DNA from: Streptomyces lasiicapitis
GTDB lineage: Bacteria; Actinomycetota; Actinomycetes; Streptomycetales; Streptomycetaceae
Assembly (NCBI RefSeq): GCF_014646335.1
Contig: NZ_BMNG01000011.1
Location: forward strand, 186,001-250,000
Direction: 5' to 3'
Length of the DNA stretch: 64,000 nucleotides
Both the position numbers and the translations under genes were made by a program. Below, in pieces: positions 46,276-54,033 of the stretch. A model generated the notes under the pieces. That model made no database searches, had not been told where the DNA came from, and saw only the letters and a program-made list of their open reading frames with translations. How positions within the stretch are numbered: position 1 is the first letter of the stretch; every line of letters starts with the position of its first letter.

Positions 46276-47213
46276 CCGCTCCCCAGGACGCCACCGGCGC
46301 CCTGCTGGTCGTAGGCGACGTCGTCACCGACATCGTCGCCCGGCACCGTACGCCCCTCGCGCCCGGCACCGACACGGCCGCGGCCATCCGCACCGTGCCC
46401 GGCGGCGCGGGCGCCAACGTCGCGTGCTGGGCCGCCCACTGGGGCCGCGCGGACGTACGTTTCCTGGGGCGGGCGGGTGCCGACGCGGCGGCGTGGCACG
46501 AAGAGTTGCTGCTGCGTGCTTCGGTACGTCCCCACATCGCCGTCGACCCCGACGCCCCCACGGGCACGGTGATCAGCCTGGTCGACGCGGCCGGGGCGGC
46601 GGCCGAGCGGACGTTCCTCACGGACAGCGGGGCGTCCCTGCGCCTCTGCCCCGCCGACTGGGAGCCGTCGCTGCTCGACGGCGTGGCCTGGCTCCATCTG
46701 TCCGGCTACTTGTTCTTCGCCGGGCCGAGCCGGGCGGCGGCGCGGGCGGCTCTCGCGTCGGCACGCGCGCGTGGGGTGACGGTGAGCGTGGACCCGGCGT
46801 CGGCGGGGTTCCTCGTGCGGCACGGTGTGGACCGTTTCCTGGCGGACGCGGCGGGCGTCGACGTGCTGCTGCCGAGCCGCGACGAGGCGGAGCTGCTCAC
46901 GGGGCTGTCCGGGCCCGGGGACGCGGCGGCCGAGCTGAGCCACCGGTTCCCGGAGGTGGTGGTCAAGCTCGGCGGGGAGGGCGCGCTGGCCGCGCGGGAC
47001 GGGCGGGTGCGGGTCCGCGTGCCGGCCGTGCGGGCCGACGCGCGGGACTCCACGGGGGCGGGCGACGCCTTCACCGGGGCGTTCGTCGCGTCGCGGATGG
47101 CGGGGGCGGGGCTGCGGGAGGCGGTGGCCGAGGGGTGCCGGGCCGGGGCGCTCGCGGTGTCCCGGGTGGGGGCCCGGCCTGCGCTGCGGGCCCCGCTCCG
47201 CGGGAAGACCTGA
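46272..47213 (+). CDS. PfkB-family kinase, probable pseudouridine kinase
   Basis: Ribokinase-fold kinase of 313 residues with PGGAGANVACWAAHWGRADV (N-terminal signature) and DSTGAGDAFTGAFVASRM (C-terminal signature with catalytic Asp). Translationally coupled to psuG by a GTGA overlap, so pseudouridine is the likely substrate: the kinase would make pseudouridine-5'-phosphate for PsuG. Other sugar-like substrates cannot be excluded on family grounds alone. An in-frame GTG at 46260 is an alternative start. Confidence 0.85.
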   Translation: MTAPQDATGALLVVGDVVTDIVARHRTPLAPGTDTAAAIRTVPGGAGANVACWAAHWGRADVRFLGRAGADAAAWHEELLLRASVRPHIAVDPDAPTGTVISLVDAAGAAAERTFLTDSGASLRLCPADWEPSLLDGVAWLHLSGYLFFAGPSRAAARAALASARARGVTVSVDPASAGFLVRHGVDRFLADAAGVDVLLPSRDEAELLTGLSGPGDAAAELSHRFPEVVVKLGGEGALAARDGRVRVRVPAVRADARDSTGAGDAFTGAFVASRMAGAGLREAVAEGCRAGALAVSRVGARPALRAPLRGKT

Positions 47214-47280
47214 AGATCCTGGCCAGGACTGGCCAGTCCTGACGAGTCCTGACGAGTGCTTGCCGGGAAGGCCTGAGGGT

Positions 47281-47315
47281 CCTGACCGATGAGGCCCCAG
47301 GAGCCTGCGGTCAGG
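47281..47315. terminator. Convergent hairpin between psuK-like gene and methyltransferase
   Basis: CCTGACCG (47281-47288) pairs with CGGTCAGG (47308-47315), with an inner AGGC/GCCT stem. It overlaps the methyltransferase stop. A 16-bp palindrome AGGACTGGCCAGTCCT lies nearby at 47225-47240. Confidence 0.6.
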
Positions 47316-48108
47316 GCTTGCGGGCCCAGGCCGAGACCAGTGGGGCCGTGGCCGGGTCGACGGCGCGCGCGGCGACGTGGGCGAGGTGCCGCTCGATGTC
47401 GTCGTGCGCGGCCAGGCCCGCAGCGACCAGGTCCGCTCGGGCCTGCTCGACGGTGGCGGTCTCCAGGGCCGCGCAGGCCGGGGATGCGAGCGGGAAGTAC
47501 GCGTCGGCCTCGACCTGGCGCAGGCCCGCCGCGCGCAGCAGCCGGGGCAGCACTCGGCCGTACGCGAGGTCGGCGCCGCGTTCGGCGAGCAGGGTGTGCA
47601 CCCCCTTCCTCAGCCGGTTCGCCAGCTCCTGCTCGGGGCCGTACTCGTCGGGGCAGGCCAGCGGCTGGAGCGCCGGGTCGGCCTCCTCCACCAGGAGCCG
47701 GCCGCCGGGGCGCAGCGCCTTGATCATGGAGTGCAGGGCCCGCTCGGGGTCCGGCGCGTGGGTGAGCACGAGGCGGGCGTGCACGAGGTCGAACGCCTCG
47801 GCGGGCGGCGCGTCGGCCGCCACGTCGTGGGTACGCACCTGGACGGGCGGGCGCGCGGCCGGCATCAGCGGTGCCGTGTCGGTGGCGGTGGCGAGCACGC
47901 GCCCCGTGGGTCCGACCCGCTTGGCCAGCCAGGACACCACGGACGTGCTGCCCGCGCCGACCTCCCAGCAGCGCCAGCCGGGCCCGATGCCGAGCCGTTC
48001 CATGTGCCGGAAGGTGGTGGGGTCGAAGAGGGCGGCAAAGGCGGTGAAGCGGGGTGCCGCCGCCTCGCCGGGCCGGCTGTCGAGGAGATAACCGTCGGTT
48101 CGCGTCAT
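47311..48108 (-). CDS. SAM-dependent class I methyltransferase
   Basis: A 265-residue methyltransferase. The SAM motif I is WRCWEVGAGSTSVVSWLAKR, motif II area VRTHDVAADAPPAEAFDLVH, and motif III LRPGGRLLVEEADPALQPL. FDPTTFRHMERLGIGPGW at the N-terminus is common in small-molecule methyltransferases of the UbiE/Coq5-like set. Substrate unknown. ATG 48108 was chosen because the SAM fold starts soon after. Divergent from corA by 110 bases. Confidence 0.87.
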   Translation of the reverse strand: MTRTDGYLLDSRPGEAAAPRFTAFAALFDPTTFRHMERLGIGPGWRCWEVGAGSTSVVSWLAKRVGPTGRVLATATDTAPLMPAARPPVQVRTHDVAADAPPAEAFDLVHARLVLTHAPDPERALHSMIKALRPGGRLLVEEADPALQPLACPDEYGPEQELANRLRKGVHTLLAERGADLAYGRVLPRLLRAAGLRQVEADAYFPLASPACAALETATVEQARADLVAAGLAAHDDIERHLAHVAARAVDPATAPLVSAWARKP

Positions 48109-48218
48109 GTGGCGATCATTACAGTTCCGGAGCGGAGTCTTCCGTTCCCACAGGCTTCGTCGTGGTGTCGGACCGGACTGGCAGACTTGCCCATCAAGTC
48201 CAGCGCGAGGAGCTGCAC

Positions 48219-49373
48219 ATGTCGATGTCGGGCAACCTGCGGAAGGTCGGAAACCTCCGCAAGGTCGGAAATCTGCGGAGTGTCCGCGGACTGCGGAAGG
48301 TGGCGGCGCTGACCCGTCGCGGCCCCCGCGTCGACCTGAGCCACCCCGCCCGCTCGCCGCTGGGCTCGTCGGTCGTGAAGTGCGTGACGTATCGCAAGGG
48401 CGTCCGCCAGACACCGAGCCGCGACGGGGATCTGGTCGAGGCGGTCGAGCAGGTCCGCAAGAGCGACGACGGATTCGTGTGGCTGGGCCTCCATGAGCCC
48501 ACGGAGCGGGAGTTCGCGGGCATCGCCGACCTCTTCGGCCTGCACCCCCTGGCGGTCGAGGACGCGGTCCACGCCCACCAGCGGCCGAAGGTCGAGCGCT
48601 ATGACCAGACGCTGTTCGCCGTGTTCAAAACGGTCTGCTACGTCGAGCACGCCGAGCTGACGGCGACCAGTGAGGTGGTGGACACCGGCGAGATCATGGT
48701 CTTCGTCGGCAAGGAGTTCGTGATCACCGTGCGGCACGGCAGGCACGGCTCGCTCGGACCGCTGCGCGAGGAGCTCGAAGGGACGCCCGAGCAGCTGGCG
48801 CAGGGGCCTGCGGCGGTCCTGCACGCCATCGCGGACCAGGTCGTGGACGACTATCTCGGCGTGGCGGACGCCGTGCAGGCCGACATCGACCAGGTCGAGG
48901 CGGAGGTGTTCGCCCCCGAGGGCGCGCGCGGGACCGACCCCGGCCGGATCTATCAGCTCAAGCGTGAGCTCCTGGAGCTGAAGCGCGCCGTGGTGCCGCT
49001 CGGCCGCCCGCTCCAGATACTGGCCGCGAAGCCGATGCGCCTGGTCGCCCCCGAGATACAGGCGTATTTCCGCGACGTGGACGACCACCTCAAGCGGGTC
49101 ACCGAACAGATAGCGGCCTTCGACGAACTGCTGAACTCGATCCTCCAGGCGCATCTCGCCCAGGTGACGGTCGCGCAGAACGAGGACATGCGGAAGATCA
49201 CGGCCTGGGCCGCGATCGTCGCCGTGCCCACGATGGTCTGCGGGATGTACGGCATGAACTTCGACCACATGCCCGAGCTGCGCTGGCAGTACGGGTACGG
49301 GATGGTGATGGGTCTGATAGCCACGGCGTGCTTCACGCTGTACCGCGGCTTCCGGCGCAACGGCTGGCTGTGA
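48219..49373 (+). CDS. corA: CorA-family magnesium/cobalt transporter
   Basis: A 384-residue divalent cation channel. A large N-terminal cytoplasmic funnel (GLHPLAVEDAVHAHQRPKVE) leads to two C-terminal membrane helices with the signature MVCGMYGMNFDHMPEL (GMN) between them, and a basic C-terminus (YRGFRRNGWL). Residues 6-29 are four six-residue repeats (NLRKVG, NLRKVG, NLRSVR, GLRKVA) encoded by an 18-bp tandem repeat, unusual for CorA. ATG 48219 follows GAGGAG. Confidence 0.95.
   Translation: MSMSGNLRKVGNLRKVGNLRSVRGLRKVAALTRRGPRVDLSHPARSPLGSSVVKCVTYRKGVRQTPSRDGDLVEAVEQVRKSDDGFVWLGLHEPTEREFAGIADLFGLHPLAVEDAVHAHQRPKVERYDQTLFAVFKTVCYVEHAELTATSEVVDTGEIMVFVGKEFVITVRHGRHGSLGPLREELEGTPEQLAQGPAAVLHAIADQVVDDYLGVADAVQADIDQVEAEVFAPEGARGTDPGRIYQLKRELLELKRAVVPLGRPLQILAAKPMRLVAPEIQAYFRDVDDHLKRVTEQIAAFDELLNSILQAHLAQVTVAQNEDMRKITAWAAIVAVPTMVCGMYGMNFDHMPELRWQYGYGMVMGLIATACFTLYRGFRRNGWL
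48234..48305 (+). repeat. Four 18-bp tandem repeats at the 5' end of corA
   Basis: Units 48234-48251, 48252-48269, 48270-48287 and 48288-48305 of the type AACCTGCGGAAGGTCGGA encode a basic amphipathic NLRKVG repeat. Unit 4 is diverged. Confidence 0.85.
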
Positions 49374-49416
49374 GACAGGGCTCGGTGTCGCCCCGCCCGG
49401 GGGGACGACGCGGCGC

Positions 49417-49435
49417 CACCCGGCCGGGACGGGTG
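49417..49435. terminator. Possible convergent terminator between corA and the CBS gene
   Basis: CACCCG (49417-49422) and CGGGTG (49430-49435) with a 7-base loop, extended by imperfect GC pairs on both sides. Placed between two converging stops 70 bases apart. Confidence 0.45.
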
Positions 49436-49443
49436 CGGCGGGG

Positions 49444-49863
49444 TCAGGACTTCGCGTAGACGCTCTCGACCCAGCCGGCGAGCTGCTCCTCGGTGAGGTG
49501 CGCGGCGAGGTCGGCCTCGCTGATCATGCCGACCAGGCGCTTGTTCTCGATCACGGGCAGCCTGCGGATCTGGTGGCCCTGCATCTCGGTCAGCACCGTG
49601 TCGACGCCCGCGTCCGACTCGACCCAGCGCGGCGTGCCCTGGGCCATCTCGCTCGCGGTGATCTTGGCCGGGTCGTGTCCCATGGCCACGCAGCGAACGA
49701 CGATGTCGCGGTCGGTGAGGATGCCGCAGAGCCGTCCGTTCTCGTCGCTGATCGGCAGGGCGCCGACGTCGAGTTGGCGCATGACCTGGGCGGCGCGGTC
49801 CAGGGTCTCGTGAGCGGGGATCCACTGGGCACCGCGGTGCATGATGTCTCCGGCGGTGGTCAT
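49444..49863 (-). CDS. CBS-domain pair protein
   Basis: A 139-residue protein made only of two CBS domains: AAQVMRQLDVGALPISDENG with GILTDRDIVVRCVAMGHD, and VLTEMQGHQIRRLPVIENKR with LVGMISEADLAAHL. Such stand-alone pairs bind adenosyl nucleotides (AMP, ATP, SAM, NADH) and act as sensors or regulatory partners. Partner unknown. ATG follows GGGAGGTACCC. Convergent with corA. Confidence 0.92.
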   Translation of the reverse strand: MTTAGDIMHRGAQWIPAHETLDRAAQVMRQLDVGALPISDENGRLCGILTDRDIVVRCVAMGHDPAKITASEMAQGTPRWVESDAGVDTVLTEMQGHQIRRLPVIENKRLVGMISEADLAAHLTEEQLAGWVESVYAKS

Positions 49864-50028
49864 GGGTACCTCCCGGTGCCGGTCGGCCGGCGCGGCGCGG
49901 GGGCGCCGCCGGTCCCGGCAGGTCCCGGCGTCCTCATTCTCGTCGCAGCGCGGGTGGGGCGCACCCGCAGGCGGCGGGGGTCGGAGCGGGGTGCGCGGCG
50001 CGGCGAGCCGACCCCGTGCCGGGGCGCG

Positions 50029-50661
50029 TCAGCCGGTCCACGCCGGGTGGCGGGGGTCGTCGGTCCGGATCACGACGTCGGCCGCGGAGGTGGGGTCGGT
50101 CTCCGTCGCGTACCGCTCGAAGGCGGGCAGGGTCCACTGCTCCTCCGCCGGTGTGCGCCGTCGCAGGGCGCCGGGTGAGAGGTGCAGGTGGACCGTCAGG
50201 TCGAAGGGGAACCAGTGGCCGAGGAGGAGGGGGCCGTGGAGCAACAGCAGGGCGCCGGGCGGGAGTTGGACGTAGGGGGTGCGGGTGGCGCGGTCGGCAC
50301 GGGGGTCCCACAGGTCGGGCAGGACCCGGCCGGTGCCGTCCGCCTCCAGCGGGCCGAAGACCTCGCGCCACAGGGCGCCGGTGTCGAACCAGCCGCTGTA
50401 GTACGCCTCGACGTCCTCGTGTCCGTACTCGAGGCGCAGCGAGGCGGGCCGCAGGAAGCCCTCGGTGCCGACGACCAGCGAGGGCCGCCCGCGCACGCGC
50501 AGCGCCTCGCCGACCCGCCGGGCCAGTTCGCCGGGCCGGGCGGCGGGCGCCCCGTCGAAGGCGACGCGCGGCCAGGGGGCGCCGTCCTTCGGCTCCAGGC
50601 CGAGGAGCCGGTCCGCGAGGGTGTCGGTGAGCCGGTCCCAGGTGATCGCTTCGAGTCGCAC
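50029..50661 (-). CDS. Uridine-kinase-like protein with a degenerate P-loop
   Basis: A 210-residue protein resembling actinobacterial uridine kinase-like proteins: ITWDRLTDTLADRLLGLEPK, then VEAYYSGWFDTGALWREVFG, PPGALLLLHGPLLLGHWFPF and LHLSPGALRRRTPAEEQWTL. At the P-loop position the sequence is VAFDGAPAARPGELARRV; the Gly-Lys-Ser/Thr of Walker A is absent. It may bind but not phosphorylate nucleosides, or be a pseudoenzyme. GTG start; no strong ribosome site. Divergent from the DUF2293 gene. Confidence 0.75.
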   Translation of the reverse strand: MRLEAITWDRLTDTLADRLLGLEPKDGAPWPRVAFDGAPAARPGELARRVGEALRVRGRPSLVVGTEGFLRPASLRLEYGHEDVEAYYSGWFDTGALWREVFGPLEADGTGRVLPDLWDPRADRATRTPYVQLPPGALLLLHGPLLLGHWFPFDLTVHLHLSPGALRRRTPAEEQWTLPAFERYATETDPTSAADVVIRTDDPRHPAWTG

Positions 50662-50763
50662 GGGCCCATGATGCCGCGCGGGGTTCCGGGCCCGGCGGCC
50701 GCGTACGGGGCGTGGCCGGGCGGGAAGGAATGCAGGGTGCGGCCGGGCGGGAAGGGAACTGAC

Positions 50764-51450
50764 ATGGCAGTTCCTCTCGTGCGCACCGGCCCCGTCGTCA
50801 TCCAGCCGTTGAAGCGCAGGCGTTGCGCGGAGTGCCGGGGCGGGCCGTTGACGCTGCTCGTCCTGGAGGGCGGGCAGCCGCGCTGTCTGGACTGCGCCGA
50901 TCTCGGGCACCTCGTCCATCTCCCGCGCGGGGACACGGCGTTGACGCGGCGGGCGCGGGAGGGCAGCGCGCTGTCGGCGGTGGTCGTACGGTTCAACCGC
51001 CGCAAGGGCCGCTACGAACGGCAGGGCGTCCTGGTCGAGGAGGCCGCCCTCGCCCGGGCCGAGGAGCGGTGCCTCGCCGACGCGGACGCGCGGGCCCGGC
51101 GCCGCGCACGGGACGCCGTGCGGCGGGCCGAGCACGATGTCCGGTTCGTGGCGGCCTTCGCGGCGGAGATACGCCGGCTCTTCCCCGGCTGCCCGCCGGA
51201 CCGGGCCCGGGACATCGCCGCGCACGCGGGCGCCCGAGGCAGCGGCCGCGTGGGCCGCAGCGCGGCGGGCCGCGCCCTGACACCCACGGCGGTGACGGCA
51301 GCGGTGATCGCCGCGGTACGGCACACGGACACGGAGTACGACGGACTGCTGATGCGCGGGGTGCCGCGGGGGGAGGCGCGGCGGGCCATCGCGGGGGCGG
51401 TGGCGGAGCGGTTGCGGGAGTGGGAGGGGGCTGGGCCGGGGCATACGTGA
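50764..51450 (+). CDS. DUF2293-like conserved protein with N-terminal zinc-ribbon-like motif
   Basis: A 228-residue protein of unknown function. The N-terminus has CAECRGGPLTLLVLEGGQPR followed by CLDC, a CxxC pair that looks like a zinc knuckle. The C-terminal half (ADIRRLFPGCPPDRARDIAA in type, here FAAEIRRLFPGC, and TAAVIAAVRHTDTEYDGLLM) matches the DUF2293 pattern. The middle is Arg/Ala-rich and probably helical. Its stop lies inside a strong terminator hairpin. Confidence 0.75.
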   Translation: MAVPLVRTGPVVIQPLKRRRCAECRGGPLTLLVLEGGQPRCLDCADLGHLVHLPRGDTALTRRAREGSALSAVVVRFNRRKGRYERQGVLVEEAALARAEERCLADADARARRRARDAVRRAEHDVRFVAAFAAEIRRLFPGCPPDRARDIAAHAGARGSGRVGRSAAGRALTPTAVTAAVIAAVRHTDTEYDGLLMRGVPRGEARRAIAGAVAERLREWEGAGPGHT

Positions 51451-51477
51451 GCTGCCTGAGACGCCCACGTATGCCCC
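51438..51477 (+). terminator. Terminator of the DUF2293-like gene
   Basis: GGGGCATACGTG (51438-51449) pairs perfectly with CACGTATGCCCC (51466-51477) across a 16-base loop. The stop codon (51448-51450) sits at the top of the first arm. Confidence 0.8.
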
Positions 51478-51510
51478 TGCGGGGTCCGCGTATGGCGTGG
51501 AAGGCGGTGT

Positions 51511-51580
51511 GGTCATTGACTTGTCTCAGACAGTTCGCGCCAGGCAGGATCCGGTCAGTTCGCGTCATGCGGGATCCGGT
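51511..51580 (+). promoter_or_regulatory. Operator-like region upstream of the DUF1772 gene
   Basis: ATTGACTTGTCTCAGACA contains a TTGACT -35-like hexamer and the palindrome TGTCT-C-AGACA (51522-51532). Directly after come two 25-bp tandem repeats (51531-51555 and 51556-51580) that match at 22 of 25 positions, CAGTTCGCG...GGATCCGGT. Suggests dimeric regulator binding. Confidence 0.6.
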
Positions 51581-51626
51581 GCGGCGTGCCGACCCGATCG
51601 AGGCCGGAACCACTCAGGGAGTTGCC

Positions 51627-52106
51627 ATGATTGACGGACCCTACTTCGTGCTCACCGTGATGGGCGCGGTCGGCTGCGGCCTCGTCGCGGGGGTGTTCAT
51701 CGGCTTCTCCACCTTCGTGATGAAGGGCCTCGCCGCGCTGCCGCCCGCCCAGGGCATCGCGGCGATGCAGGCGATCAACGTCGCGGCGGTAAAACCGGCG
51801 TTCATGGCCGTGTTCCTGGGTGCGACGGGCCTCAGCGCGGTACTCGCGGTGGTCACGTTCGTGGTGTGGCCGGACGAGGGCACGGTGGAGCTGCTGCTCG
51901 GCTGCGCGCTGTATCTCTTCGGCTGCTTCGGCGTGACGATCGCCGCGAACGTGCCGCGCAACGACGCGCTGGCGAAGGTCGACCCGGCGTCCGAGCGCGG
52001 CGCCGAGTACTGGCGTACGTACGTGAGCGAGTGGACGATGTGGAACCACATCCGCACCGGCGCCGCCATCGCCGCGACGGTGTCCCTCATCCTCGGCCTG
52101 ACCTGA
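51627..52106 (+). CDS. DUF1772 (anthrone-oxygenase-like) membrane protein
   Basis: A 159-residue protein with four membrane helices (YFVLTVMGAVGCGLVAGVFI, FMAVFLGATGLSAVLAVVTF, LLLGCALYLFGCFGVTIAA, and a C-terminal IAATVSLILGL). NVPRNDALAKVDPASERGAE and WTMWNHIRTGAAIAATVSLI are the DUF1772 signature blocks. Fungal relatives oxidise anthrones to anthraquinones; bacterial members are uncharacterised. CAGGGAG precedes the ATG. Its upstream region has a palindrome and tandem repeats. Confidence 0.88.
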   Translation: MIDGPYFVLTVMGAVGCGLVAGVFIGFSTFVMKGLAALPPAQGIAAMQAINVAAVKPAFMAVFLGATGLSAVLAVVTFVVWPDEGTVELLLGCALYLFGCFGVTIAANVPRNDALAKVDPASERGAEYWRTYVSEWTMWNHIRTGAAIAATVSLILGLT

Positions 52107-52249
52107 GACCGCAGGTCAGCGGCAGGCCGCCGAACCCCGCAGGCCACTCCCGAGCCTCCGCGTGCCGCCCCCACCACCCCGACGTACCGTGGCTGAAAGA
52201 CGCGCCCTGCGCGCAGGGAGACTCGCGTAGGGAGACTAGGGAGACGGCC

Positions 52250-53740
52250 ATGGCCGACCCCAAGGGGTTCCTGCGGCACCCGCGCCGGGAGTGGCCGCGG
52301 CGGCCGGTGGGTGAGCGGGTCAAGGACTGGGACGAGGTGTACGTCCCCGGGGCCCTGCTGCCCCTGATCGAGCCACAGGCCGAGCGGTGCATGGACTGCG
52401 GGGTTCCGTTCTGCCACGAGGCCTGCCCGCTGGGGAATCTGATCCCCGAGTGGAACGACCTGGTCTCCCGCGCCGACTGGCGCGCCGCCGCCGAGCGGCT
52501 GCACGCGACGAACAACTTCCCCGAGTTCACGGGGCGGTTGTGCCCGGCGCCGTGCGAGGCGGGCTGCGTGCTCGCCATCAACCAGCCCGCGGTGACCATC
52601 AAGAACGTCGAGGTCGCCATCGCCGACCGCATCTGGGAGGACGGCCTCGCGCCGCCGCGAGCGCCGCAACGCCTGACCGGGCGGTCGGTGGGCGTCGTCG
52701 GCTCGGGCCCCGCGGGCCTCGCGGCGGCGCAGCAGCTGACGCGGGCCGGGCACACGGTCGTCGTGTACGAGCGCGACGACCGCGCGGGCGGACTGCTGCG
52801 CTACGGGATCCCCGCGTTCAAGATGGAGAAGCGGCACCTGGAGCGGCGGCTCGCGCAGATGCGGGCGGAGGGCACGAAGTTCCGTACGTCGACGGCGGTC
52901 GGCAGGGACATCGGCGGAGCGGCGCTGCGGGCCCGCCACGACGCGCTCGTGCTGGCGGTCGGGGCGACGGCGTGGCGGGAACTTCCGGTTCCGGGGCGGG
53001 AGTTGGACGGGGTGCGGCAGGCGATGGAGTATCTGCCGCCGGCCAACCGGGTGTGCGAGGGCGACCTCGACGTCTCCCCGCTGTCGGCCGCGGGCAAGCA
53101 CGTGGTGATCGTGGGCGGCGGCGACACCGGCGCGGACTGCCTGGGCACGGCGGTGCGGGAGGGCGCCGCGTCGGTCACGCAGGTCGACATCCGCACCCTG
53201 CCGCCCGCCGAGCGCGACGAGGACGCCGACCCCTGGCCCGCCTACCCCACCGTGTACCGCGTGTCCCCCGCCCACGAGGAGGCCGGTGAGCTGGGCTTCG
53301 CGCAGGAGTCGGACACCGACGCACGCCTGTTCGCGGCGTCGACGCTGCGGTTCGCCGGGGACGCGGCGGGCCGGGTGCGGGCCGTCCACGTGGGCGCCGT
53401 GGACGCGCGGCGCCGCCCGGTGCCGGGCGCGGAGCGGGTGCTGCGGGCCGACCTGGTGCTGCTGGCGCTGGGGTTCCAGGGGCCGGAGGTGACGGCGGGC
53501 GGCGCGGTCGCGGAGCTGGGCGTGTCGGTGGCGCCGGACGGGACGGTCGCCCGGGACGCGGGGTACGCGACGGACGTACCAGGGGTGTACGTCGCTGGGG
53601 ACGCGGGCCGGGGCCAGTCCCTGGTGGTCTGGGCGATCGCGGAGGGCCGCGCGGCCGCGGCGGCCGTGGACCGCCACCTCATGGGCACGACATCGCTCCC
53701 CGCACCGGTCACGGCGAAGGACCGACCGCTCAAACCGTGA
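52250..53740 (+). CDS. gltD: Glutamate synthase small subunit-like oxidoreductase (solitary GltD)
   Basis: A 496-residue FAD/NAD(P)H iron-sulfur oxidoreductase. The N-terminal cluster ligands are CMDCGVPFCHEACPLGNLIP and CPAPCEAGCV. FAD binding is GVVGSGPAGLAAAQQLT (about residue 147), NADPH binding VVIVGGGDTGADCLGTAV (about 284), and the FAD C-terminus VYVAGDAGRGQSLVVWAIAE. No gltB large subunit lies in the window, so it either pairs in trans or feeds electrons to another enzyme. Three AGGGAGAC repeats and the palindrome CCCTGCGCGCAGGG precede the ATG. Confidence 0.92.
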   Translation: MADPKGFLRHPRREWPRRPVGERVKDWDEVYVPGALLPLIEPQAERCMDCGVPFCHEACPLGNLIPEWNDLVSRADWRAAAERLHATNNFPEFTGRLCPAPCEAGCVLAINQPAVTIKNVEVAIADRIWEDGLAPPRAPQRLTGRSVGVVGSGPAGLAAAQQLTRAGHTVVVYERDDRAGGLLRYGIPAFKMEKRHLERRLAQMRAEGTKFRTSTAVGRDIGGAALRARHDALVLAVGATAWRELPVPGRELDGVRQAMEYLPPANRVCEGDLDVSPLSAAGKHVVIVGGGDTGADCLGTAVREGAASVTQVDIRTLPPAERDEDADPWPAYPTVYRVSPAHEEAGELGFAQESDTDARLFAASTLRFAGDAAGRVRAVHVGAVDARRRPVPGAERVLRADLVLLALGFQGPEVTAGGAVAELGVSVAPDGTVARDAGYATDVPGVYVAGDAGRGQSLVVWAIAEGRAAAAAVDRHLMGTTSLPAPVTAKDRPLKP

Positions 53741-53758
53741 GCGCGCACCCCCGAGCGC

Positions 53759-53839
53759 GAGCGCAATCCCGAGGGTGAGCGCGATCCCGGGCGTGAGCGC
53801 AATCCCGAGGGCGGGCGCAACCCGAGCCCGAGCGCAACC
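53759..53839. repeat. 18-bp tandem repeats downstream of gltD
   Basis: Units 53759-53776, 53777-53794 and 53795-53812 of the type GAGCGCAATCCCGAGGGT, followed by a 17-bp degenerate unit and a partial one. The rest of the 293-bp spacer up to 54033 shows no gene or clear hairpin. Confidence 0.8.
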
Positions 53840-54033
53840 ACCAGGAACCGGCCAATCTCACGGCGCGGCCACGCCCGCCAAGAACCCGCCATTCGGCGTC
53901 CGCCGGGCCTGAGTAACCCTCCAGAACACCCGGACACCCGCCAGACCCGGCGGTCCCAGCCCCGCAGGGCCACGCCCACACCGCGTCGCGGCCCGCCGGC
54001 GCCACCCTTCGCAGCCGCCCGGCGCAGTGCCCC

